A stretch of 64,000 nucleotides of DNA from Cerrena zonata (taxonomy: Eukaryota; Basidiomycota; Agaricomycetes; Polyporales; Cerrenaceae): positions 372,001-436,000 of the forward strand of contig JASBNA010000018.1 of the NCBI GenBank assembly GCA_038087015.1, in the 5' to 3' direction. Both the position numbers and the translations under genes were made by a program. Below the pieces are notes generated by a model. That model was not told the origin of the DNA. It worked only from the letters and a program-made list of their open reading frames with translations, and ran no database searches. Position 1 is the first letter of the stretch, and the number at the start of each line of letters is the position of its first letter. Below, piece by piece: positions 21,588 to 31,929 of this stretch.

Positions 21588-22081
21588 GGCGCAATTGAGA
21601 GTTTCGGGTCCTAGAGTCCGAGTCTAATGAGTCAGACATGTCTTGACGGGTAAAAGGTATTCAGTGGGTAGAGGGGACGATAGCGAGGGGTATACCATGA
21701 ACACAAGGAACGAACGGAGGCAGATAGTGAAGGCTTGCGTGTCGGTCCCACTATATGAACCCAGCGCTGTTGTTTGACAGCTGTCTTTCCACGCCTATAT
21801 TTAATACAAATGATTCTATTTAATAGAATAAACAAGAATGACGAGTACTTACCTGAAAGCGAAGGCATTGGGTATATTGGGTGACCATTGAGAAGGTCAC
21901 AATAGGCTACATGAGGTACTCATGCAGCCTATTCCTTTATTCCGAAGTTTGCGGCACTCGGACACTCGGAATAAGGAAGTTTGCTAGAGTCCAGACCCCA
22001 GTGGAGTCAGCTCAGTGTTCATGACGCACCTTATAAGAGAGCCCTGAGACGTCAGAGTGGCATAAGGTTCAAGTTGTCGAG
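21588..22081. promoter_or_regulatory. Divergent intergenic (shared promoter) region of the hAT element
   Basis: This interval separates the transposase start (minus) and the second gene (plus). It has no clear gene, although a short minus-strand exon-like segment with a GTAAGT donor near 21852 and a TATAG acceptor near 21798 could be a 5' untranslated exon of the transposase. A shared promoter is inferred from position only. Confidence 0.4.
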
Positions 22082-22725
22082 ATGCCAAATATCCGCAGGG
22101 CATCTACCCAGCGTGTAAGTACTATTATTCCATACATAGGTAGCTCTGCTCACCTGTAAATATCAGCGTGTATCTCCGACGAGGTGGCTGTCACTATACC
22201 TTGCTCAAGTCGAGCAGCAATCCCTTCTTTGGCGCCTTGGTGTTCTCCTCGAATTTGTTATGCGCGAAGAGCATGCAACCTTGCATCAGCGGCTTGAACT
22301 CGTTTATCGGTTACGGCTCTGCTTCGAAAGCACACTGATGTGGCAAGAACTCGAAAGTCTGATTTCTCGAGCTCGACGCGACTGGCCGGTTAGTACCCAT
22401 GTTTTGTTATGTTTTCGAGCTTCAACTGACAAATGAGATTCTTTATGTGTACTAGGTACTATCCCCGGCGCTGTCACCCACTTCGGATCAGCGCACGCTT
22501 ACCACAATTTCGGATCTTTTGCATGATCCTTCATATATTCGTGCATGTTTGAGTGAACATGAGGCTAGTCTTAGTAACCAAAGAGAGCACAACTCTGAGT
22601 CGGAAAGTGAGATAGGTAGTGATATTTCTGGTGAGGTCCCAAGGTTGGTGACTCCGGAATTATCTGACATAGATGATGAATTGGAACCTAGGCAGGATGG
22701 GGGTTCTAGGTCGGTAGAGGTTTAG
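22082..22725 (+). CDS. Second gene of the hAT element, acidic C-terminal protein of 174 aa
   Basis: Three exons give one intact frame: 22082-22114 (MPNIRRASTQR), 22167-22388 and 22456-22725, with introns of 52 nt (GTAAGT..CAG) and 67 nt (GTTAGT..TAG) lying between codons. Exon 2 is helical and basic/aromatic (RWLSLYLAQVEQQSLLWRLG, then WQELESLISRARRDWP). Exon 3 is acidic and Ser/Glu-rich (SESESEIGSDISGE). No known domain is recognised. It lies inside the hAT ends, is divergent from the transposase across 494 bp, and unlike the transposase has no stop. It could be an accessory transposition protein or a captured host gene. Confidence 0.7.
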
Positions 22726-23020
22726 AATTTTGATTTCTGAGACTATTTCTACTTGTACCTCCTTAAATCTACCCCAATGTGTTGAAATGTTCAATTTTGA
22801 TAGTGACTTGTAGGGACTCATGGCTCTTCTGAGATCTATGGGTACTTGTAAAGGGTACTTATGGGTACTTACAAAATAGTAAGTACTTGGATTCATAAGT
22901 CCAAGTCATTTGAAAGACTTGACTCATATGGATCCAAGTATGGTTTTTTGCTCTCTGAATACTTATGAGTCAAGTGCGAGTCAACTCATGAGTGCACTCG
23001 TGCAGACCATTATGAGGAGC

Positions 23021-23509
23021 GTTGCATGTATACAAATAGGGTATGGACACTGTGTCTCATACTGGCATAATTTGGGTGCTGTGGATGTCTCGCGCACCAC
23101 AAATGAAAGTGGGTTCAAATGATCCAAAACCTCATCATAGAGGGGAGGGAGGTATTCTAATGGTATAAAAAAAAAAAAAAGAGAGAAGGGAAAATATTGT
23201 CTTTATCCCGTCGAGAGGATCGCGCATGGCGCCAGGCATTGCAAAAACACTAGGATGACAGATTGTAAAGGTGGACTATAATGTAGCAAAAGATGTGTCA
23301 GTGGAAGGAAATGGCTGATAATGTTATATGTACTGGACATTCATATTGGCTTACCACTTACCCTCGTATGAAACGACTTGCGCCGTACCAAGCGCGCCAA
23401 AAATGCCATTGCTTATAAAGTGAGCTACAGTGTCAGTAACAGGTTAAAAAGGGCTAAGATAGTATGCTGTCAGTCATAATCAGATAAAGGCTAATTAGTG
23501 TGGGGATTT
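23021..23509. other. No gene seen; short A-tract
   Basis: Sequence to the right of the hAT insertion, presumably the continuation of the target locus. It contains a 14-bp A-run near 23167-23180 after TGGTAT. Nothing else is recognised. Confidence 0.4.
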
Positions 23510-24715
23510 ACAATCAATAGACTGCAACACTAATAGCCAAGATACAATTCAAGAGAGTCTCGGGTAAGTCTTTATACCAGATATCCCTTGTCATTCGGGT
23601 GTAGGGAGAATGTAACTGATCAAAGGTACCTTGTTCAATGACAAAGTGCCAAAGAGGGAGGAGTAAAGGAAGTAAGAAAGTACATTTGAGGTTCAAAGTA
23701 CAATACAAACAACCAAGTTGATCTTAGAAATGGAAGTTCTTAAGATAGAGATGTGGATGTGGATGTGGATGGGTGATGAAACAGCACTAAGTGTAGTCTT
23801 GCAGAGACTACACAAAAGCAGTAGCACACAAAGGTTCAACCTCAAATTGAACAAAGTCTGGAAATAAAAGAAGATAGGTGAATTCTGGACTGGGATCTAC
23901 AATACTAAGCTGTTTGCTTAGCAGCTGCAGATAAGGAATCAGAGAGATAGAGACATATCCTGAATCACAATCGTAGGATTCAGAGATACTAGCAATGATG
24001 TCAGAGTAAGCAGTATTCTGGGGGGGGGATCTGTGCAAGTCTCATGTAGACTGTAGCAGATATAGGACGTGAAACGATCTGTGACCTGGGGGTCGACCCG
24101 ACCGATGTAAAATCAATGCTCTCTACTCAGAGATTGGGACTCCTTATATACTGTTGCAGCAGTGGCTGTGCAACTATCTACTTGACCAATCATATTGCTC
24201 CACTCTCAACCAACTTCCTACAGATTACCAATCCTTCCTAGGCCAGGGAATCCTTCGTAATCGATCTTGAGGGGTGTTTGTAAGCGGGTTGTCTTGTGGA
24301 CCAATAGGATTGAGGCTTGCTAAGCACTTAACAAGTAGTTGAGTGGGATTAGTAAGCAGATTGGTAGGCTTGAGGGAGGATTAGAGATAATTCATAATCC
24401 ATACCAATGCTTTGTAAGCCACTTAGGAAGCTTAATAAGCTGCACCGAGAGTATTGTTGGTGCTTTGTAAGGCAAGTCTTGAGGGACCAAGGGTGTTGTA
24501 GCCTCACTGATTATCAATCAGAGGCTTAATAATGCACTTTCATTACCAATCCACTTTGTCACTGCTAGCAGTTACCAGTGTAGATTAGTAATATGGGCAT
24601 GTATCACTAAGCGATGATCAATACAGTGCATGTTAGGCATTAACAGTCCTAGGATCAGGGAATAGAGGGGCAAGGTAGTATACAAATGCCTATACCATAA
24701 ATCATAAGAGGGTAA
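23510..24715 (-). repeat. LTR-like sequence (minus orientation)
   Basis: On the minus strand a TATA box (TATATAAGGAGTCCC at about 24150) is followed 0.55 kb later by CCCGAATGACAAGGGATATC near 23600. A diverged version (CACGAATGACAGGGAATACT) occurs at 27150 after its own TATA box, so both look like the 3' parts of LTRs of one family. GTGGAT is repeated about four times near 23750-23773, and a run of nine G is at 24020-24028. The upstream part (24260-24450) has several TAAGC-containing words. Borders and target duplication were not found. Confidence 0.35.
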
Positions 24716-24763
24716 GTCTTACAATCCTATGTTGTAGAGCATGTTGCATGCTAACAAGAATAT

Positions 24764-25030
24764 ATGAATCCATGTCAAATGTGTAGTAAAACTGGTGAAA
24801 CAGTTTCTACGCATGACAACGCATGCACTGAGGATCCCACAATTATTGTCGATGATTTGAAAGTCCTGGCTAGCGAAGAGGGGAATCTCATAAACAATTA
24901 TGAGTGGATGGATAGTACAGGTATGCGGTGCAGTCAACACATCATCAAACACAATATATTTAGGGTTGTTCTTACAGTCGAGAAGTGGGCACTGCGACGA
25001 TATAGAGCTGGCAAGAAAACTATCCAGTGA
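24764..25030 (+). CDS. Short unrecognised ORF with a CxxC motif
   Basis: This 88-codon ORF starts MNPCQMCSKTGETVS. It has no recognised domain and is in a different frame from the decayed Cys-cluster gene that follows. It may be an upstream exon of that gene or a chance ORF. Confidence 0.22.
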   Translation: MNPCQMCSKTGETVSTHDNACTEDPTIIVDDLKVLASEEGNLINNYEWMDSTGMRCSQHIIKHNIFRVVLTVEKWALRRYRAGKKTIQ

Positions 25031-25154
25031 GATAAAATCGACTACAAAGGCCGGATGACTCCATTACGATTTAATAAAATGGTCAAACAAGGTACTATTA
25101 GAAAATTCATTCAATCCATACTTCATCTTAACCCATACTTCATCTTCACCCCAT

Positions 25155-28100
25155 TTGATAGGCGATGGATACACCATTTGGGACATAGGTGGCATCGAAT
25201 GTTCACAGAAGCTGCCTATCATTGGAGATCTACCTGATGACGAGGAACAAATGGGAGGCAGCCAGATTGCCGATACCCAATCATGTGAGCACAGCAGTGA
25301 TGAGATGGAAGTAGATGAGGAAGGGCCTGAGCCAACTAGTGGGCAGAAAGGCAAGGTAGAGGATTCAAGAGGCGATCCTGAGATGGAACCAAGGTACGAT
25401 TTATGCAGATGAAGCTCAATCTGTCCATCCCTTGCCATCCAGCAGGGGGCGCAGTCTGCTAAACTGGATGGTGGTGCCATGGCGAAGGCCATCACTACAA
25501 CTCAATCTCGAAAAGAAAAGGAGAGGAAAACAACACCAGACGATGATGATGCATCAGAACTGTCAGAACCTCCACAGTCACATGAAATCCCTCGAGGAAA
25601 GCCACACAATGTATACTGCGAGGGTGAGGATAAGTACTGGATAGGTGTAAGCACCCTGGTGCTGCAATTTTGGCGCACCATCAGTTTGCATATACGAATT
25701 GGAGACTGGCAGCAGGCAGTACATGATCATCCAATATAGTTGTTTGTCTTGGCTGAACACTTCAGACAGATATTACCATGCAAGGCATGCGCGAAGTCAA
25801 ACGAGCCATGCTTCATCTATCTCAACGTTACCCCTGGGTGTATCTGGTGCCTGACTCTGGCTGGAAGGAGATCTTGCAGTTTTGTGGCAACATTTGAAGG
25901 AGGTCATGTCCATAAGCCGTACAGCAATGTGATTGGCAAATATTTCCACACAATGCTCATTGCGTACTTTATGGATGGTTACCAACTCCTACTCTTCCCT
26001 CAGAACTTTGAAGGTGTCAACTTCTATCCCAGGATTCAGCGGGGAGTAAATACCAATGGTGGCCTGAAACCAAAGCAGATTGCAATGAAGAGGAGCGAGG
26101 CCCTCAAACGTTGGAAGAAGATCAAAAAAGGTGCATGGACAGATCTGTGGTATGGCGTACCATATGCCGAGGCAAGAGAAGCATATGCAGACCATGTTAG
26201 CAGAAATGATAAAACGTGGGTGCAATTCAAAGGTAGTGTTTGGCAGATTACTGATCTCCCAAATGTGCACCAACTCAGACTAGTCAGCCGATATTACAAG
26301 CTTCTTGATGCGATTCAAGCAAAGAGCAATTGGACCAGCTTTGACATGCTTGCTCACGTACTGCTGGTCCCAACTATCCTTGAGATACCACCTCCCAGAA
26401 AGCAGCAGGTGCAAAACCCTCCCCCTCAAAAACGAGGGATGAGCTGCGCACAGTGGTTGAAACATCTTGAGGATGGAGGCGATGAAAAGTATGAGGCTAT
26501 AGAAGGGTATGAAGATGAGGATAAAGATCTCCCTGCAGCTGAATCTGAGGATGAGGCAGCACAAGATGATGGCCATAGCAAACCAGAGAGGAAGTGAGAC
26601 CAGAGCAGTGCTGTGAGTGAGCAGGACACTGGGGAAGATGGCAGCACAGACAGCAATACCTCGATGCATTCACTAGTATTGGAGACAGATATTGACAATG
26701 ATGACACTGCACAGGATGGCCCAAGGACTTGGAGGGAAGGACATGGACCCTTGGTGCCAGGCATAAAGCGTAAAGCAAAGCCATCAAGCTCAGATAAGGA
26801 GGGGAGCGAGAGCACTTTGGCTGAGGAGTCTTGGGGTGGAATTAGCCTGACATCTGAAGAGAGTGAAGATAGCAGACTGCGTCACCTTGCCTCGTCGCAG
26901 TCTCTAATGCATCGAGTCAAGAAGAGAGTAAATCTCAACATTCCATCACAGTGTGAAGGTGTGTGTGACAAATATACTTACATAGTCTCTATCTTCATTA
27001 ATTGCTATACATTCCAGCAACTCCTCTCACTGAGAATGATGGCATGGAGGTCGATTGTGATGCGTGCATTGTCAGGAAAGAAATCAGAAGTTCAGTTTGA
27101 ACTTGTGAACTGATCCTCAGAGAAATCCTGGGTGAGACGTTACACCAAGTATTCCCTGTCATTCGTGTTGGGTTTGAGGGGCTAAGGTTGGTAGAGGGTG
27201 TGTCAGGGTAGAGTCCTAACAAGTAACAAGAGTTACTAGTTAAGTGTGAGAGTGTGGAATAAATGAAGGAATGTGGGTTGATTGCACTGCAATCAGAGAT
27301 GAGGGTTGAATGAATGTAAGGAGTTGAAGGAAACTTGAAGATACGAGCAGTTGGTAGACTGAATCAGCAAGACTGGTTACTTGACAGATTGCAGGGCCTA
27401 TTCAATTAAACTTGAGGGGTTTGAAGAACTCAACGGCTGAGTGGTTCAGTAAAACGATAAACTTTGAGGGTTAAACTTCGGGGAATTGTATTTAGGGACC
27501 CAAGAACAGGTCCTTTTATACTACAAGGTATAAGGCTGTGCTACAAGATCCAAACGAATCAGAGCACAGAACTAGAAATGACTAGGTACAAGGGATTAGG
27601 AATGACTCAGATAGAGTCAAATTAGTCATAAAGAACCATTGTGAGTCAGAATCTAAATTAATCTGAGACAAATGGTCAACCCGATAAGATCTTGTTGTCA
27701 CTTTCTCTAAATCTCATATAACCAGATTAGGAAATCTTGTGACTTTAAGATCATATCTTGTTGCCCTTTTTGGTATATGAATATTGGAAGCTACTTTGAG
27801 AGCATAGGCAAGAGTATGATTCCTGCATTATGCCTGTTGTTTGCTTCAATAATCAATGGAATTGTGTGAATTTTGTTTCACACAAGACAGCATGGAGCAA
27901 CATATCAACATAGCAGCACAAGCAGATTGTTCATTGAGTATGCCTGTGATTCTGGCATCGGAGGAACGAGAGCTCGAGGAAGATTCAAGCCATGCTGGTA
28001 TGCAATTAGATGACAATGAGCAGGATAATCTCCATGGAGACCAGGATACTCGCATGGTTGGAGATGAGCCAGCCGCAGAAGAAATATTGATGGTAGTGTC

Positions 28101-28905
28101 AAGCAATGATTGCAGTCCACTGACTGTAAACGCCAGTATCATGGAACATGTGGAGGAGCTACACATTTCGAGAGATGAAGTAGTGATCGCAGTGAGTATT
28201 CAGCTTGTGCGATAGATGGGAAATCCCACAGAATAATGATTTATGTAGGAACCGGCACAGCGGACAGAACAGCATCATTTAGACAATCACCATCGATCTA
28301 TGGCTCATCAACTGGATGAGATGAAGAATGCCCTCGAGACACTGTGAGCAGATATTGAGACATCGACCACAGAAACAAGGACACTGCACTACCAGCTCAA
28401 TGTTATGACAAGGGAGCATAACAACTTGCAAAATGCTTTTAACAACCTCAAGGCCGACTTCGATAAGTTGGAAATAAAACACAACAAATTGGCAGAAAAC
28501 TACAACACACTGCAAGCCAACCACAAGAGGAATACTGTTGCATTAAACACTCATCAAACACTAATTGAAGCCCGCATGCAAAAATTCATCCAGGACCATT
28601 TAATTACTATGTTTGATAACGCCCCACCAGAGTCCGGGCAACATCATGTCGATACCGGTGCAGCGTCATTATTGAGCAATGCCATCACGCTTATCTCAAC
28701 TGCGCCAATCACTCAACCATTGTCAAGCGCACCACAGCTGCCAGAATCAATTGTTCACTTGACCATATCCAGTAGCTCACATGTAGAACCCGTAGCTTCC
28801 TCCGCTGCAGGCCAATCACCGTTAAATCAGGTCCAGCCACTCCCCTCATTGTCTCACGCACATCCGACATCCAGCCTTTGCTGTAAGCTTTTTGGAAATC
28901 CTAAG
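25155..28905 (+). pseudogene. Decayed Cys-cluster and coiled-coil protein gene, function unknown
   Basis: One frame runs from 25155 to about 26960, broken by TGA (25410), TAG (25737) and TGA (26595). It encodes an acidic N-terminus, a double cluster of CxxCx6C type (PCKACAKSNEPC ... CIWCLTLAGRRSC, about 25770-25895) that could bind zinc, a basic region (KRSEALKRWKKIKKG), and long acidic stretches. A likely intron follows (about 26960-27016), then a second partial CxxC region (VDCDACIVRKE) before the LTR-like insertion at 27131. Beyond it the gene seems to resume (CEFCFTQDSMEQHI), with another intron near 28191-28248 and a coiled coil (NNLQNAFNNLKADFDKLEIK) near 28420-28600, containing one more TGA. 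It ends at the fold-back element at 28906. Not a known enzyme. Confidence 0.5.
27131..27840 (-). repeat. LTR-like insertion in the Cys-cluster pseudogene
   Basis: On the minus strand GTATAAAAGGACC (near 27520) is a TATA box, followed by about 0.37 kb ending in CACGAATGACAGGGAATACT. Related to the 23510-24715 sequence. TCCTG occurs on each side (about 27125 and 27820) as a possible 5-bp duplication. The ends do not read TG..CA, so boundaries are uncertain. Confidence 0.35.
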
Positions 28906-29592
28906 CACTGGATTGTAGCCCAAATTTTAGGCTTCATAAAAGTAAGGTCAAATTTTATAAAAAGTCTCTTACAAAATATGATTTTAAGCACCTAAAAATT
29001 GTCAAAAAATGCAGAATTTCAGCAAAATTTGGTGAATCATAAAATCCTTGGCTAATTCAGACTTTTGTATCTAATTTTTAGACTTTAGAAATATTGAATT
29101 TTTGTTTATTTTTTATTGGAGAAAAGTTTACTATGCAAAATTCAAAATTTTGATGCATTTTTGTTTCTCCAAGAGTGATATAAAATTTAAACTGCTAATT
29201 TGGAAAGGTCAGTGATATTGCATACTTAAATATCTCTATCAGATAGTATAATTGACAGAGACTATGATTTACCAACAATAGTAGTCTATATCTTCTCCCT
29301 AGACTCTCCATTTATAACACTTTATTTTGATATATTCAATTATATTATGATTTCTAGAGAAATAAAAGTATATCAAAATTTTGAATTTTGCATAGTAAAC
29401 CTTTCTCCAATAAAAAATAAACAAAAATTCAATACTTCTAAAGTCTAAAAATTAGATACAAAAGTCTGAATTAGCCAAGGATTTTATGGTTTATCAAATT
29501 TTGCTGAAATTCTGCATTTTTTGACAATTTTTAGGTGCTTAAAATCATATTTTGTAAGAGACTTTTTATAAAATTTGGGCTACAATCCAGTG
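28906..29592. mobile_element. Fold-back MITE of the 715-bp family, 687-bp deleted copy 5
   Basis: Starts CACTGGATTGTAGCCC and ends CCAGTG. It differs from the 715-bp copies by a 28-bp deletion near the right end, between two AAAATTT words, which accounts exactly for the length difference. Flanks are AAG on the left and AGA on the right, so unlike all other copies there is no clean 3-bp duplication. The left flank is the coiled-coil pseudogene and the right flank a KDZ transposase remnant. Confidence 0.85.
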
Positions 29593-30508
29593 AGAGGGCT
29601 TTCTGGGAGAATGTGATGAAGTACCACAGACAATTATTGATGCGGAGTGGTCAAATGAAGATGAGATGACGGATGATCCTGTCGATGCAGGTGTTCATTC
29701 CACAGATGATATCCCCAATTGCGAGCCTGTCCTTCCAGAGCTTATTTCACTACCACTTCCCTCTTCTTTTCCTCATGATCATCGTCGTGGTCATCTGCAC
29801 GAGGTCTCACTCTGCGAACTGAGACTGCGCCAAGGCCAAGCTAATGACTCTTTGCATAACCTACATGTTGCAATTGCCCATCGATCATTCATCTTTTGAT
29901 CTTGCATTTGCAAGAACTCTCCTACAACAGGCTATTCAATGCAACTTTGTAGCTATGGTGACATGCACGCAATCCAGATGACCATTGATCATGCTGCCAA
30001 AGTTTATCGCACCGCCAGGACAGCTATGATGTTGCTTGGTGCAGATGATAAGATACTATCCACATATAAGGTGCTACTCAAGGAGGATCTTGCCTCTAGT
30101 ACTGCCGTCACTGAACCCAATGCATGTGGTCAGAGCCGCGTGAAGCTGTCATGGATTTGGCAAACAATGTCTCACTCAAACAATCCTGAGTTTCTCACTG
30201 AAAGTGAGTTTCCCTTATATTTCTCACCTTCTATATGAGACTAAGTCCTTTTCAAAGTGCTTTGGGTGGACTGGCTTCACACGAAGTCTCGCCATGATTG
30301 CTGGAAGGAAGAGAAGGTCCTCCTAAAGTCTGAACTATCATGGATGATGAACTATTTCACACACAATGTGAACACCTAGATAGACTGCTCAATCAATGCT
30401 ACCCCAGGTATCCGGTGTTATGCCCTCAAGCAGGCCATTACCTGGCAACGGTTTGCTCACCTTGCACAGAAGGCGCTCACTGCGATTGGCACAGTTACTG
30501 CTCAATAG
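29593..30508 (+). pseudogene. KDZ-type (Kyakuja/Dileera/Zisupton) transposase, C-terminal remnant
   Basis: The frame from 29594 contains LCELRLRQGQANDSLHNLHV, then RTAMMLLGADDKILSTYK, LKEDLASSTAVTEPNACGQS and LSWIWQT. After a 54-nt intron (30204-30257) come MLWVDWLHTKSRHDCWKEE and ITWQRFAHLAQKAL. This order (ELRLR.AQAND, TAV.PNA.GQ, L.W.W, W...K...R..EE) is the conserved C-terminal half of KDZ transposases common in agaricomycetes. The catalytic domain upstream is absent; the fragment starts at the fold-back element. TGA at 29897 (usually Arg) and TAG at 30377 (usually Trp) break the frame. Stop at 30506. Confidence 0.72.
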
Positions 30509-30607
30509 CCTCGTGCTCTCTTTATTTGTACATATTTGTATTTACGTCATGATGATATTCTTTGATGGTACAGCCTCAATAGTTGGTCTTCAACCTTTCC
30601 AAACAAC

Positions 30608-31345
30608 ATGACAAGCAATGTCCAACCTGTCTCTCAACCTCCACCTACTTGGCCGGAGCCTGCTGATCTCTTTACTGGTCGCATTCAAGTGACTTTAGCC
30701 GCTGCAGTGGTATATCGTTACTATCACCTCTCCCATGCAGTCTGGACATATTACACGTGTTGTAACGGCAACAACAACATACAACTACTTCGCCGCCATT
30801 GGCATATTGGCTTATAGCACAAATTGGTAGGTTACTTATGCTCTTAAAGTATTGTGAACTGCACACCTTCCAGATTGCTTTGAAGCGCACAGTTGGTGAT
30901 CTTCTACTTTCCGGCTGCTTAGGTGGCCCATTTTTCACGTGGTGCAGGTTCCCTTGGTTGGACCACAATGCACCTGACCTATGTATCATCGACTGGTCGA
31001 AGATACAACCTCTTGCACAATGTTCACTCCAATCATGGATGACCAACTCTTTACCCCGCGAAGTAGTTACTGAGAATGAGTGGTGGACTATTGGATCACC
31101 ATCAGCCCGTCCTGACACTGTAACTCCACCTTGGTGGAATAGTACAGATACAGATATTGCGGTATGACCACACCATTTTCACCTGCACTCTCACCTGACA
31201 ATTAACACAGGATTACATTCCTGTGCGAACTGTACCAGTGGCACAGATAAATAAAAGCTCAAGGTTGCTGGTGGAATCTCGTTGCACTTTGAAGAGACTT
31301 CAGACCCTGGTATCGGATCACTTTGCGCGCACACCCTCTAAGTAG
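30608..31345 (+). CDS. Small spliced gene, unknown function, possibly frameshifted
   Basis: Model: exons 30608-30688 (begins MTSNVQPVSQPPPTWPEPAD), 30741-30826, 30874-31161 and 31211-31345, with GT..AG introns of 52, 47 and 49 nt. Exon 3 reads ALKRTVGDLLLSGCLGGPFF and is rich in Trp; exon 4 ends HFARTPSK before TAG. At the exon 2/3 junction my model needs a one-base adjustment, so this is either mis-modelled or a pseudogene. No domain is recognised. It follows the KDZ remnant in the same direction and could belong to that element. Confidence 0.4.
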
Positions 31346-31929
31346 TTTTGATTTGTCACACAGCCTTTCAACGTTCTGCTTGTGATATGTGACCTCATGT
31401 ATATATTGCAGTACTATTGTATTTGAATTTTTTTGCTCTTTCTCTTGCATGCTTCCTGACAATTGACCAAGTTGCAGGTGGAGTACAAAGGTGGTTGCGC
31501 ACCTTACTGTTTCTAAGAAATTACTGTCCAGGGTGGTAACCCCTGATATTTCTCCATTACTTAGATGATATATACTCACTTTAGCAGCTCTGTTTAGGGG
31601 ACATATAGGTTTGACTTGAGATCAAGCTTTCACGATTAGCTCGCACTTACATAGTGCAGCCGGTTGATCACTACTGAAAGATATCTAAATAAACCAGTAT
31701 AGTCTTCGCAATAGCACTGTACATAGCTGTATCATTCAGATCTCCCGCATTTTCATGATGATATATGTGGTTTTGGTATCCATTCATGCCATAGTGATGT
31801 GCGGCGTGATCAAAATTGCGACAAGTTTAAAACTTTCCTCTTCGACTTTTTATGATGTTTCCGAGGCATTACCAACTTGTATCTGTATTTATGTACCATT
31901 ACTATGAGTTATATCATGCTCTAGTGGCA
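31346..31929. other. No gene seen
   Basis: AT-rich sequence with only short ORFs and no recognised repeat. It separates the small spliced gene from the LTR fragment. Confidence 0.4.

Larger units (their letters stand above)
18220..23012. mobile_element. hAT DNA transposon, 4.8 kb, nearly intact
   Basis: The ends are inverted copies of TAATGGTCTGCACGAGT (18220-18236 and 22996-23012). They are flanked by an 8-bp target duplication with one mismatch, TGGGGAGC (18212-18219) and TGAGGAGC (23013-23020), the size expected for hAT. The subterminal zones are rich in ACTCATGAGT/GGGTACTTA words on both sides. It carries a multi-exon transposase on the minus strand and a second spliced gene on the plus strand, divergent from an interval at 21588-22081. 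The well-preserved ends and introns indicate a fairly recent insertion. Confidence 0.9.

Noticed and set aside
21263..21598. Plus-strand ORF of 111 codons in the hAT element
   Set aside because: It lies opposite the first two transposase exons, which have convincing splice sites and sequence.
23160..23190. A-tract as the poly(A) tail of a LINE or SINE insertion
   Set aside because: No target duplication, reverse transcriptase or RNA polymerase III promoter was found next to it.
26426..26815. Overlapping minus-strand ORFs of about 130 codons
   Set aside because: They are Ser/Leu-rich shadows of the acidic, Glu/Asp-rich plus-strand frame of the Cys-cluster gene.
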